Assembly (NCBI RefSeq): GCF_954871325.1
Contig: NC_088777.1
Span: 18,329,366 to 18,393,365 of the forward strand
Length of the DNA: 64,000 nt
Reading direction: 5' to 3'
DNA from: Gordionus sp. m RMFG-2023
Lineage: Eukaryota; Nematomorpha; Gordioida; Chordodea; Parachordodidae
In this document: positions 1 through 43,089 of the stretch, piece by piece
How the letters are laid out: the number at the start of each line of letters is the position of its first letter
Position numbering within the stretch: the first letter of the stretch is position 1
Notes under the pieces: model-generated
The model's input: only the letters and a program-made list of their open reading frames with translations
Told to the model about the DNA's origin: nothing
Databases searched by the model: none
Program-made: the position numbers and the translations under genes

Positions 1-204
1 TATTTTACATTATTATAATATTTTCTAAATAATTTTTTTTTAAACAATGCAAATGCACAACACCCTCTAATTTTATTCTTTTTTAAAATAGATATAGTAT
101 TTTAAAAGTTTTTTTTATAAAAATAGAAAGGACACCCAAAAATTATTTTTAATCTTTTTAAATAATAACGCCAATTTTATTATTTTTACTTTAAATAAAA
201 AAAT

Positions 205-657
205 TTTTTTAATATGGTATCTGAATTATGGAAATATTTTACAAAAGACAAAGATAATTTTGCAAAATGCGTTATCTGCGAAATCATCTGAGTTTTAGCT
301 TCAATACGGTATAGATACTCTATATCGTAGAAGCTTATTGCCAGAAAATCGAGAGGCTCTTGTATATATTTTAAAAAAATCTAATATAATTTTATATATT
401 AAATATATTATAATTCATATCAACATAAAATGGATATATTATCAAATGTATGTTTTTTTAATTATAGTCTTAATTGTAGAAATAAAAAACGCATAAATTG
501 ATTTTTTGCATAAAAAATATTGATTTCTTAATTACATTTGGTACAAAGGGTGGCGGTGAAAAATCAATATAAATATCGAATCGGTATCATTATAGGATCG
601 GTTTTGAAGCAATATCGGATGGGATCGGTGAAAAATATGTGGATCGGCACAGCCCTA
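205..657 (+). mobile_element. hAT transposon remnant with BED zinc finger start
   Basis: From about 213, the plus strand reads MVSELWKYFTKDKDNFAKCV followed by ICE, the W/F and C-x2-C half of a BED finger as found at the N-terminus of hAT transposases. The piece then degenerates. At 545-657 there is a GATCGG-rich end whose outer edge reads, on the minus strand, TTAGGGCTGTGCCGATCC, a typical hAT terminal sequence. The left end was not found. It is an internally deleted, dead copy. Confidence 0.5.
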
Positions 658-682
658 AATATAAGCAATTAATTTATACTAC

Positions 683-900
683 AGGCTGGGAAACAACATT
701 AAAAACCCAGGATTAACAAAATATTGGTATTGGTTCAAAGTATTATATTGAGTTTTTTATATCTTCTATTTCTGACTATAATTGTTAATAAATTTAAAGA
801 ATAAAAAATAGTGATTTTAAAAAACTGTTTAAATAATATATATATATATATGAAATAGTGGCGTAGCCAGGATTTATACAATAACAAAATTTTACAGAGA
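683..900. repeat. Fragments of hAT terminal repeats
   Basis: About 683-760 resembles the left end of the hAT at 33897 (a GGGAA start, then ATTAACAAAATATTG and ATTGGT motifs). A separate fragment at about 857-880 reads TAGTGGCGTAGCCAGGA, a common hAT end also similar to that of the element at 57446. Both look like broken MITE or element ends; no coding sequence is visible. Confidence 0.4.
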
Positions 901-1194
901 ATTTCATTATAAATTTTATTTATTATTAAAATACTATATATAACATCCCATTATTTAACCAGCTGTGTTGAGCACTAAGCGCTCTTGTTTGTCTGATCAA
1001 TTTTAGAAATTAATTGTTGCTTAAAAATAAATAAAAAATTGGTATATAAAAAGATGTTATCTTATAATATATTTTTTTTGTATAATTCTATTTATATTAT
1101 ATTTTTTTTATAAAACGATCTTATATATTCTTTTTGTATAGTTTTATTTTATTATATATTGTTGGAAAAAAATAGATATTATCTTTGTATATAT

Positions 1195-1320
1195 TTAATT
1201 TTTTTAAGTAACGAGTAGCCCGTTACATTTTTGAAAAGTCGGTAACGCGTTCATTTTTTCAGATGTAACGAGTAACGGTAACTCGTTTCTTTTTTGTAGT
1301 AACGTTTACAGCACTAATAA
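1195..1320. repeat. hAT-type terminal repeat or MITE fragment (GTAACG-rich)
   Basis: Read on the minus strand from 1316 this begins AGTGCTGTAAACGTTACT and continues with repeated GTTAC/GTAAC motifs. That is the pattern of hAT transposon ends in many animals (CAGTGxTGTAAA followed by GTTACT repeats). Only one end is seen, and its partner was not found in the window. Confidence 0.4.
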
Positions 1321-2120
1321 ATATATTTATAATGGCTCATTCATAGATATTCGTTTTTCAATTCGCCTCATATATTATTATAATTTATTAATTACCCATT
1401 ATTTAGTACTACAAAAACTTTTTTTTGAATCGAATTTAAAATTATTTTATTACAAAATTATACTTCAATAAATTTTGTTAAGTTAATGCTGAATAGGTGT
1501 TTTTGAAACTCAGATTTATATTTGCACCGCCGCATTCATATAAATGATAATTTTTAGAGAATGTCTTTTAATAAATGCTTAGAAGTAATTATTGATCTAT
1601 TTATTACAAGGAAAAATATATAAATTTTATATACTATAAATATAGAACTAAAATTATTTTTTTTCGAGGAACGCATTCCGAAACGTTCTGAAACATATCC
1701 GAAACTTGTAGAGGATCGAAAACGGAACATAATTTTTTGGCGGGAGCGGGTAGAACAAGAACGCAAAAATGCTTTCGTTCCCAAGTCCCTTCTGATATAA
1801 AAAATAGGTAATAAAATAAACATTTTGAATGTGAGATTTCTTCTTTTTTTTGCAACCAGGCGTGGGCAAGATCGGGCTAGATTTTGCAAGTCTCTATTAT
1901 AAAGTAAACCTAAAATATGTAGAAATCACCTTTGAGTTTTATGGCTACTAAAACTAAAACATATTCACTTCACCAAAATAAATCCAGGCAACCTTTTCAT
2001 AGTGAATAAGGAAAACACATTTTAGTATCCACTATTTAATGGCAATTTATAATATGGGGCAATTTCCTGATTGATTTTGTTAGAAATAATTAATTTTATC
2101 AAAGTTTATTAAAAATATTA

Positions 2121-33345
<31,225 letters not shown>

Positions 33346-33896
33346 CGCTTTTATAAAAAAAATTCAGCGCGAACATTAAAATTACACCAAAAATATATTG
33401 AGTGATATTTAATACATCAACATGTTACCCCATCATTGACATGCCATTTAACACCTCTCTTATGTAAATATAAACTTAATCATGCAATATTTTTATCGAT
33501 CTAAGATATATTATCTTCCTTCTTAATATTATCTATAATATTCAACTTATATATTATATAAATGTTGTACTAAATAAAATAAGAGTTCCGTTATACTTTA
33601 TTCAGATGCTTAATGAATTCATATTACACACTATTATTTCATACTGTTGCAGAGGCGGGCAGCGCACCATGTTGATTCTTGAGCATTGATTTGGATTTCC
33701 TTTTATGCTATTTAAATTTCCTATTTTAAATTTTCCTTTTTACTAATTATAATTTGGATTCACTTATTTGTATTTCTTTTTGTTTTTTTAAAAGTATCCG
33801 ATCTTTCCCCTGATTGCCAAAAATTTTAGAATAGGCCTTCAGTGATAAAGAGGATGAACTGCATCAGGGTCCCGGCAGTATATATTGGGGGCTCAT
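33346..33896. promoter_or_regulatory. SMC3 upstream region (putative promoter and 5' UTR)
   Basis: 550 bp directly upstream of the SMC3 start codon and downstream of the hAT end at 33897. AT-rich. I see no clear TATA box or initiator that I would defend. Its position alone makes it the likely promoter. Confidence 0.35.
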
Positions 33897-36718
33897 TCAG
33901 CTTGGGAATCAATAGTAAAAATCCAATATTAACAAAATATTGTATTGGTATTTAGTCTAAAATATTGGTATTGGTTTAAACAATATTTTCTATTTCTTGT
34001 ATTGATATTGCTATTGGTATTGGTTTATATTGGTAACTATTGGTTTATATTGGTATTGGTTTAAATTCAAATTACTAATTAAAAGAATAGAAATAGTGAT
34101 TATAAAACCCTTAATTTCTAATTTTAAATAAACATGGGAAAAAAATCATGATACCTTAAAATCAGGACTAAGAACCAACTCTCAAAATTTTACTGAATTC
34201 AAATTCTTTTTTTAAACTAGGAATTTATTAGGTGATGTGAATATAAAAAATTTTGATTTAATCATGTATTTTTTGTATCAACAATAATAAACATATTGAT
34301 TTTGAACCATTTTATTTATCACAAAGAACATAGCAAAATAAGTAAACTAAAAATGTAACACAACTGTCTATTTATACAAAATATAATGCAAAATATAATG
34401 CAAAAGAATAATATAATTTTAATATAAGAAGAGGAAATAATTTTATGTATTTAAGAAGAATCTTGCATGCGCATCCAACTTTTTAGGCACAGGCAAGCTT
34501 GTATAGTATGCTCATCTAGTGAACAACGTTGGTCTGTTATAACATACCGTCCTTCTGAAAAAGCCCTTTCAGAGCTAGATGAGGTGGCCGAAATTGCTAG
34601 ATAATCTCTGGCAATTTTTGATAATACTGGATATCTATTTTTATTTAATTTCCACCAATCTAATGGATTTGTATCATTGGAAATTGTGGCTTCATCTACG
34701 TATTTACTTATTTCTAAGTTGTTATTATTATGAGGTTTCACCTGATAAATTTTGTCATAAAAGGACAATTTTTTGTTATTTTGTGCTTCATTTGTAAGTT
34801 TCGCTGAATTGTTATTATTTATTTTATAAATATTGCATTCATTAGTAAGATATCCAATAAGAGTTTCCATATTATTATGCTTAAATAAATGACTTGTTAG
34901 TTTAAATCTTGGGTCAATCATTGTTGAAATAATAAAGAGGTGTTTATATTATAATTTTAGTATTTATTAAGTTTTATTAAGGCAAGCTGTCTTTAAAATA
35001 GCATTAGGATTATTATTCTAACTCTCCACATACTCAAAAATACTTGAATATAAAGGAATAATTTTTGAAATTATTGGAGTATTAGCTCATGAGGCCATCT
35101 CTGTAGCAAAATTAAATGGTTCCAGAAATTATCGGTATATTTCTATATTATTCCAGGCTAAGGCACTAATATAATTTTCTTGATTGGTATTTTGTAAATG
35201 ATTGGTATATGTTGTCAAATAGGGTTTGAGGTGTGCATATTTTTTTTAATAGATATATCAATATTTATCAATCATTTTTGAATTTTCAAATAATATTTTA
35301 ATAGGTAACACATAAAGTTTTGCTCTTTCAAGCATTTGGTATGTTAAATTCCAACGTGTTGGTATATCCAAAATTGGGTGAGGAAATATTAAGTGTGGAT
35401 TTTTTTCAAGATATATTTTTTCGAGTTTATTAAATTTAAATATAGAAAGTTTAAAAATTTTTTAAAAATTTCTTATTTTTTTTAAAGTTGTATTTAAGGG
35501 TTCCAATGCAGCCATGACAGCCAAATGTATAATATGGCAAAAGCATTTGCACACATTTTTAAAATTATCTTTTTGTTTTAAAATTTTTAGAAAGGCTAAA
35601 TTATTACTTGCATTGTCTAATGCAATGCAAAAAAATCAATTTCAAATTTTACTTTTAATACAGAATTAAAAATATTAATAGAATTATGTGCTGATTTAAA
35701 AGGAATAAAATCTAATAAATAATTATTTAATTTAAAATCATTATCAATATAATGAATTGTTATGCCTAAAGGGTATTTTATTTGGAGAGGACCAAATGTC
35801 CATTGTTAAGGAAAATTTAGATGTAATGTTAGAAAGTACAGATTTTAAATTGATAAAAGAACTATGATAATGTTTCATAATTTCTATTTTTAGTGTTTTT
35901 CTAGAAACTAATGTTAGTGAAGGGTTACAATATGCTATTAAATTTTTAAAAGTGATTTCCTCAACTATTGAAAAGGCTAAATTATTTTGAATGAAAAAGT
36001 TTATTAAATTATTTAAATTAGCTTTATTATTTATATTATTAAGTAAAAATGATTTTATTGTCTTAATTTTTTTACTGATAATATTTATTTGCTCACATTT
36101 CTTATATAATGTTGGGTGGATGGATTTAAGATGTGTCCATAATCCTGAGTTCCAAAATTAGGAAGTGATATTTTTTTTTTACATTTATTACAAATTGCCT
36201 TTTTTTTATTATCACAAGTAGAATAAAATTCCCAGATTTTTGCTGAATTTCGTCTTTTATTAGATATTGATAATTCTTCTTGTTCCTTATCGCTATTATT
36301 ATTAGTACCAACAGCATCTATATTTATTAACTCTATTTGGTCTTCATTTATTATAATATCCTAAATAAATAGATAAAATTGATAGATATCATGTAAAAAA
36401 TTTACTTCGATAATAAAAATAAACTATAATTATAAATAACAGAAATATTGATATCACAGTAGTATTTGGAAGAAATAACAGATGTAATCAGTTTTTGCAA
36501 TGAAAGTAAAAAAAATACCACGTTATAATTATCCACGATAAACCCAAATAATTATGTTATTTTTAATATTGGTATTGGTTAAAATTGTATTTAAACAATA
36601 TATCAAAACCAATATATTTAGGTAATTGGTATTGGTATTGGTTGTAAAAGCAATACCAATATTTAAATATATATTGGTTTATATTGGTACTGTGAACCAA
36701 TAGGTATTGGTCCCACCC
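33897..36718 (-). mobile_element. hAT transposon with BED finger and dimerisation domain, TATTGG-rich ends
   Basis: The ends AGCTTGGGAATCAAT (33898) and, inverted, AGGGGTGGGACCAAT (about 36712) are a weak TIR; no matching 8-bp duplication was found. Both subterminal regions (33930-34075, 36570-36700) consist of repeated TATTGGT. On the minus strand a BED finger lies at about 36290-36120 (KIWEFYSTCDN, ICNKCKKKISLPNFG). The C-terminal hAT dimerisation domain is at 34921-34451 (MIDPRFKLTSHLFKH, PLDWWKLNKNRYPVLSKIAR, SSSERAFSEGRYVI). The middle is broken by stops. It probably died after one burst. Confidence 0.85.
34451..34921 (-). CDS. hAT transposase C-terminal domain
   Basis: 156 open codons: MIDPRFKL, an Asn-rich linker, DWWKLNKNRYPVLSKIARDY, then the conserved SATSSSSERAFSEG and a C-terminal helix LDEHTIQACLCLKSWM. 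This is the hAT dimerisation region, uninterrupted here. Confidence 0.85.
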   Translation of the reverse strand: MIDPRFKLTSHLFKHNNMETLIGYLTNECNIYKINNNNSAKLTNEAQNNKKLSFYDKIYQVKPHNNNNLEISKYVDEATISNDTNPLDWWKLNKNRYPVLSKIARDYLAISATSSSSERAFSEGRYVITDQRCSLDEHTIQACLCLKSWMRMQDSS

Positions 36719-37000
36719 CTAGAGGCAACCCCTCTCTACTCCCTAATGCTTATACACCAAAAAATAATTTTGCATCCTTCCGCGATACTCGTTAATTTTA
36801 TATCAATAATTTGAGAGATTATTTTATTTGTATGAGTATTTGCGTGTTGCATTCAATATGCTTGTTTAGGGTATAAAAAATACTAACATTATAAGTTTTT
36901 TACAATTATGTATATAAGCTATTAGATTGGTAATTCATTCAATAAATGCATTTAAAAGTATCCATACATAGGAATCCACGGTATCGCTATTTGTCGTTTG
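36719..37000. other. Spacer between two hAT elements
   Basis: 280 bp of AT-rich sequence, nothing recognised. Confidence 0.5.
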
Positions 37001-37008
37001 CACATAGA

Positions 37009-38937
37009 CAGAGTTGGGCAAATTTTCAGAAAATTGTATTCGGATACAGATACTTTATAAAATTTTGTATTTAAGATACAAGATACTTTAGAAAGATTTC
37101 AATAAGATATAAGATACAAGATACCTGTATTTTTTTTAAAAAAAAATATCTAAGATACAAGAGACTTTTTTAAAAACCTTTAAATAGTCAAAGTCAAAAT
37201 GTATAAAGCTTTATTTTCTTATCTATTATATAAATTTATAAAAAAATATTTAAAATAAATTGTAGAAAATAACAAATTTATTATAAAAGATAATGCGATA
37301 TTCCATTTAATAATTATTGTGTTATATTTAATAAATATTTCTTTTATATATTTATAACTATTTAACATATTTATACTCCGCCTGTCATCTTTCATATAAT
37401 TTAGGACCTCTATTTCAATATTATTTATTGAATTATTAGAATTGGATGTGGTACTTTTAAAGCAAAAGTAATCATCATCTTCATCAATTGAAGATTTTGT
37501 TGAAGTATTCATTTCAATATTATTTTTAAAAACAATTAAAACTTCATGTAATAACAAATCCTGAAGGTATTTTTTTTCTTTTTCACCATCAATACAACGA
37601 TTTTTAAAATAGGGATGAGAAATAGTTGCCCAAAATGCACTTTTAAAATTGTTATCAAAATCATATATATTTTTAAATCTTTTATTTAAATAATTTTCTA
37701 TGGCAACAGCTAGTGGTTTGCAAAATTGTAGATTGGTTTGAATTAAATTTGTAATTTTTTTTAACGACATTTAAAATTGGAGCTGATTCTCCATAATAGC
37801 AGTTGATTTCACTTTGTATTTTGTCAATCGCTATAGCCAATGGGGCCATTATATTGCAATATTCTTCTAAATATTGAATTTCAATATCTCTTAATTTAGG
37901 AAATTCTAATTTTTGACATAATTTAGGAAGTTCGCCTTTAAATTTTAATAAACTATGAAGACTATCATACAAACTATTCCATCTAATGCAACAAGGTGTA
38001 ACTAATTGTTTTCCTAAAACTGCTTTGATAAGTTCTGCAGTTTTAGGCCTATTATTTGCATTCCATAGCTTACATTTAGCTATTGCAGGATGATGAATTT
38101 TAGAAATGTTAGGAGAATCCTTAATAGCTCTCTCGACATCTGTTGTGGCAATTAGACTTATCGTATGGCACATAGTTGAGACAATGTTATTGAGGCTTCT
38201 TTAGACCCTTAAATAAACAGATAAATAATTTTATTTGAATAAAATTTTTTACTAAATTTACAATATCATAATAAATTTTAAAGAAGTATTAAATAATACT
38301 TTCAATGAATTCGAATTCTATACATTCATCATCATTGATCTCAAAGTCATTCTCTACAGCTTCCATAGAATATCCAAACTCCTTGAAAGCTTTCTTAAAG
38401 TTAGAGCCGTTATCTGTAACAGTTGCTATAATTTTTTCGTCAATACCAAAGTCACGATGAATTTCTTTATTATGATCATCTTGAAGTACTTCAAAAAATT
38501 TGCCATTAAGTATGCTTAGTTTAAATTTATTGTTATAATTTTCGGTTGAAGAATCATCTGAAGACGAAGATAAACATATTATTCTATTTTCTTCTTCCAT
38601 AATTTTAAAATAGACAGATATAAAACGATTCAAACATGGTAGTTCTAATTGTTAGCAAATTGCTAAATGACGACCAACGTCATATATCAAAAATTATCTT
38701 AAAATATCTAAATTTTGATTAAATTTTTCATTTAAATCTTAAAACAATATCATTTTAAATGTTAATACTATTTAAATTAACCAATATAAATTTTTTTTAA
38801 AGTATCTGTATCTATTAGAATACAAAGTTGGTTAAGATACAAATACTTTTAAATAATATGTATCTTAGATACTGGATACAAGATACTTTCCAAAATTTTA
38901 AAAAAGATACAAATATCCGCGATACTGCCCAACCCTG
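37009..38937 (-). mobile_element. hAT transposon, 1929 bp, exact 8-bp target duplication
   Basis: TIRs CAGAGTTGGGCA (37009) and, inverted, CAGGGTTGGGCA (38937). Perfect duplication CACATAGA at 37001-37008 and 38938-38945. Subterminal repeats of GATAC lie at both ends. The minus strand encodes, in three open blocks, VTDNGSNFKKAFKEFG (38633-38289), CIRWNSLYDSLHSLL with APLAIAIDKIQSE (38173-37682), and a block ending DFDNNFKSAFWATISHPYFK (37770-37219). The BED finger and the dimerisation domain are missing, and there is a stop between the first two blocks (unless that is an intron). Non-autonomous. Confidence 0.92.
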
Positions 38938-38945
38938 CACATAGA

Positions 38946-39279
38946 TTAAATGACCTTTAATGTACATTCAAAATAAGACATTTAATCGACATCCAAATCT
39001 TAAAATGGTTCTACAGATTTTTATGCGTAGATACTTTATGAAACGCCAATCTAGTAGTATATATATATATATAATATCATTAGTTTTAATATCAATCAGT
39101 TTAATACAGGCGTATACGCAGGAATTTGGTCCTATAAAAAAATTATGTATATAAACCTGCATATAAATCTATGAAATAAATGTGAATTAAAAAATATTAA
39201 ATAGTTTTAAATGGCGGCTTTGAAAACTATAAAATAAATGTGAATTATAAAATATAAAGTGAATATAACCACCATATGA
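38946..39279. other. Spacer with TA microsatellite
   Basis: AT-rich. A short TA run at about 39060-39074 and two copies of an AAATAAATGTGAATTA-like motif (39175, 39233). No gene seen. Confidence 0.4.
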
Positions 39280-39542
39280 ATCCCTTAAATGGCCCAAAAA
39301 ATAAATTTGAATTTTTTGAGCCAATATATTAAGTATAAAAAATTTAAATGTTGGAAATATAAATTAATACACAAAAAGTTTCTTAGGAATTTGTATTTTA
39401 TATGTTTTGAGCTAATTTTTCAATTATCTCATCCTTGCTTGATGTTAAATGCCTATGAATATTCAAAAGATCCAAACCATTCAATCTACTTTCAGAAGTT
39501 TTACTTCATAGGTATGTTTTTCAGAGACTTGAAGGTCCGGCC

Positions 39543-39577
<35 letters not shown>

Positions 39578-40580
39578 ATTTTTAAATATGCCTGAGCCGG
39601 GTCCAAATTTTTTTAAAAAAGCTGGGTCTGAAAATTTATTTTAAAAAAAACCCGGGCCGGGCCAAAAAATATTTTGAAAAAAAAATCCGGCACGTGCCCT
39701 GCAAATGGTACCTCTGCAGAGCTCTGTTATTCCTCTTAAAAAGAGAATGTTCTCTCATTAGTTACTAATGGGACGAGTTGCTTATATATATATATAACCA
39801 ATTTAATACATTGAGAATATAATCTAAAATGTGTTTGAAATAATGCAAAGCATCCATAGCATTTTTTAAGACTCAATTATAGTCTTATTTTTTATTCATA
39901 GTTATACAGCTAATAAGGCATCATAAGATACTTTAACATCTTCATGATAAAAATTTAACAAATTTTTTTTTTCTATCACCATTTGAAAAAGGTTGGGAAG
40001 GCTTTTGTGGAAGTTCTACAGATTGGTAAGTGCTGCATGATGAATTAAAAACCATTCATTTATTTGGGTTATAAATGTATCTAAGAGATGGGACTTTTGT
40101 TTTATATTACTCTTCTACTGATCCTTTATTAATGTTTTGACGATGAGCTTGCTAGCTGCAAGTCGAGGGGGGCAAATATTAAACACGTATAGCTCTGCTT
40201 TTGGCTCAACAATAACATATAAAATATGAAATTTCATCAACATTAGCTCTAATTTCCTTGAGTTCTAATAAAATGGTCTCCGCTATTCTCATCTTCTTAA
40301 TCAAGTCAATGTCATGTTTTTGAAAAGTATTACATAAAATAGTTGTATAATTAAATAATACATTTTAATGAGAAAAAAAATTTGGATAAGTATTGAACCC
40401 AATAATTTTCTTGCTTCTGAGGAAATATTTCTTTCAAATCAAACTATTATGATATTTCAGTAATAACATTAATAATCGGCTCTTCTAACTCCATAAAAGC
40501 TGTTACCGTTTGATGGCGGAGACTCGATCTCGTTGGACAAGCTTGCAATTTTAATTTCTTTCTCCCTGTTAAAACAAGGA
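39280..40580 (-). mobile_element. hAT fragment (Zaphod/ZMYM-like C-terminus) interrupted by a MITE
   Basis: The minus strand carries pieces in order: about 40570-40520 EKEIKIASLSNEIESPPSN; 40320-40240 DIDLIKKMRIAETILLELKE (the family's helix before the C-terminus); 40080-40025 TFITQINEWFLIHHAALTNL; 40015-39905 NFHKSLPNLFQMVIEKKN; 39780-39735 NERTFSLFKRNN; and at about 39470-39390 SESRLNGLDLLNIHRHLTSS. The last two are the conserved hAT end (xSERSFSxLKR ... RLNGLALLNIHR). The MITE at 39522-39726 splits them. No TIRs found. My first reading of the exon-like pieces was a host gene; the C-terminal motifs decided for hAT. Confidence 0.6.
39522..39726. repeat. GGCCCG-type MITE (copy 3) inserted in a hAT fragment, with GAAA microsatellite
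   Basis: 205 bp between CAGAGACTTGAAGG and the inverted CAGAGCTCTGCAGAGG. It contains GGGCCGGGCC blocks and, at 39542-39578, a run of GAAA/AAAG tetranucleotides. The 8-bp flanks (ATGTTTTT, TTATTCCT) do not match clearly. Confidence 0.6.
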
Positions 40581-40794
40581 GTTTCAGAGATAATTATTAT
40601 TTGACTAGAAATTTAGATAAATATTACGCCACTAATATTTGAAAATAATAGGTAAATATTACGCCAAGGAAAACTTGAAATCGAAATTAATTGATACAAT
40701 AACTTAGTAGATGAATGTGATAAATAAATGTAATTATATATATATATGAGATAGAAATAAATATTAACAAATATAAATTAATATTAACAATAAT

Positions 40795-42260
40795 ATTAAA
40801 AATATAATCCGGCATCTGCACGGTTCTTTTTACTCCTTCAAAAAATTATTATATTGGTTCGATTACGGTTACGGTTCTGATATTTATAACGGTTTATAAT
40901 GGTTTAACGGTTCGGTATGGTTCACTCCGGATCCCTGAAAAAACTAATATTTTAATTTTCATGAGTAGTATAGCTTTTAACTTAATTATTATCTTATCTA
41001 GGGAAACAACATAAGCTGAAATATGGGCAATAGCTTTTAAAAATGTTAAAGAATAGATAATCCATAATTCGGAACACATATCTGAAATTTTTATATCTTC
41101 ATATTTCTTTGAGAGGTAGGGTGTTGTCCCCATTATGACTTGAAGATATAGGGCCTTATGTTTTTGCAAATTTTTTTGAATCCTATCTAAAAATTTCTAA
41201 AGCGTTGGGTGAGAATATTTGTATAAGGATTGAATTCAATAATGCCACCCTTCAACACAATTTGTTGTTCGGGCGATACCTTCTAACGTCGAATTGTTTT
41301 TGTTCCATAATCTTACATTATAGAAAGGAGCTGAAAAATAATTTCGTTGCTTTATAAATATATAAATTTACAACAAAAAATATATTTTTTTACTGGGATT
41401 TCTACGTCCTCGAATATACTTCTCAAAGTAGGAAATAAGCTCAGATGAGCCATTCAATTCTCCAAATATTTCTGCCAAGGTATTAAATAAATTTCCAACA
41501 TCATCTTCTGGGACATATGCAGGGCCGATGAACACTTGCTATATAATCGAAAGTCATCATCAGGCTCATACATTTCTTTTTATCCCAAATCCTTTATTTT
41601 TCTAATATCGCTCTGTTTTAGATGAAAATAACATCGAATGATATCTGCGTGTGGATATCCCGCCCTAAACGCATTTATCGGTGCCTGTTCGAAATCTACC
41701 AATATTTTCCTCGGATGTGCCACTGATAATAATTGTTTCAGCTCCTAAAATAAATTTAAATTATTTCATATATAATATGATTACGTTTATCATCCTTGCA
41801 TCTGTATGCGCCGTTTTATTTAGTAATAAGCAATATATACCAACAGGATTCGGGCCCGGTCCAATTTGTAAATGGATGGTATAAAGTTGGAAGAATATTT
41901 TCACGTAAAATTTTAAAGGTACCATCACATATCTATATATCCGATCTTGATAATCCTTCGAGTAGTTTGTCCGTGCTCAGCATTATAAATCTTAAATTAT
42001 CATTCCCAGGCCAGGGATCGTATTTAAGCATATCCATATACCGGATATATGAAAGTGAGATCCGTCGGAATTGGAGGCAATATAATGGTTGAGCTTTATT
42101 TTTTATGCCGTTGTAATGATCGATAAAGGGCTGATTTGTCATAACCATCAATGTATTATTATCATAATTTAATAATGTAGTTGCGTGGACCAATGAGGAC
42201 TAAAAAATCCACTTAATTTTGATTTCATCTCTGATATAGCTTTTCTGGCACTAGATTTGG
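40795..42260 (-). mobile_element. MULE transposase remnant
   Basis: The minus strand, read from right to left, carries the MULE catalytic core: about 41895-41760 similar to the YTIH start; 41725-41600 ILVDFEQAPINAFRAGYPHA then DIIRCYFHLKQS; 41530-41400 YVPEDDVGNLFNTLAEIFGE and YFEKYIRGRRNP; 41330-41260 FYNVRLWNKNNSTLEG and RTTNCVEGWHY; 41210-41100 HKALYLQVIMG. The DFE of the catalytic domain and the C-x(2)-H-like CYFH are preserved. Several stops and frameshifts separate the blocks (for instance after IKDLG near 41590). The left end may be a GGTTCGG-rich subterminal zone (40803-40935). Confidence 0.8.
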
Positions 42261-42514
42261 AAATGTCACTTCATGAGTATGATCATGGGGACTTAAAATA
42301 TCATCAAATTTTGTTGTTATAAAAGAATTGCATTTTTGAGATTTATTTTTGGCGCACCTCCCAGTATATTAATTTTGTTCTAAATTTTGATACAAGAGGG
42401 TAGGTTATTAATAGATAAATATACATTTTTTCAAGAATTTTAGGTGATAAGAATTTTTTTTATTGTTAATAATAAACAAAACACCACACTTAAATTTTCT
42501 TTTTTATAATTTTT

Positions 42515-42690
42515 ATGCGCGTGATAAAGTGTCGCAAGATAAAGTGACGTGTGATATATGACGTGTGATATAGTGACGTGTGATATAGTGATAGTGTCGT
42601 CGTGATAACGTGTCCTCAGGATTATCGCCGTGATAAAGTGTCGCATGATAAAGTATCGCACGATTAAGTGACTTGTTATAAAGTGACTCC
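42515..42690. repeat. Degenerate minisatellite (GATAAAGTG units)
   Basis: About twelve imperfect 13-16 bp units of the type GTGATAAAGTGTCGC or GTGATATAGTGACGT in 175 bp. Nothing coding is credible here; the repeat translates as YHATLYHG-like peptides in one minus frame. Confidence 0.75.
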
Positions 42691-43089
42691 AAATCCATTT
42701 TTTCATATTTTGGATTTTCAACCATTTTGTTTTTGCTTAAGGCGAAAGGAACAAAACTATAAAATAAAAAAATAAGCCCTAAAATTTTATAATAAAGCTA
42801 TTTTAATGAAATATTAATGTATTTGTTTAAATGGGGTTAATTATATTAAAAGTGGGTGCAAATATTCTTAAAAATAGAGTGCTAATATTCTTAACCATTT
42901 TTCAAAATGGGGTGCTTTAGTACCCAAAAATCTAGCAAACGACCCCACTGATATAGACCCTATATTTTAAAACGATTTTGCAAATAGAGTATAGATCAAT
43001 TGCCGACTGTTTCAGTAGGCCTTTATCAAATTGACAACTACCAAATTTAGAAGTTCCAAAAATATAATATTCTCATCAGAGTTGTTAAC

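Noticed and set aside
1554-1889. Three overlapping minus-strand ORFs
   Set aside because: Overlapping frames in a possible decayed MITE, no conserved motif.
39800-40575. A host coiled-coil gene made of small exons
   Set aside because: The pieces lead into NERTFSLFKR and RLNGLDLLNIHR, which are hAT C-terminal motifs, and KKMRIAETILLELKE fits the helix before them.
42440-42725. Histidine/tyrosine-rich ORFs over the minisatellite
   Set aside because: They are by-products of the GATAAAGTG repeat, open in overlapping frames.
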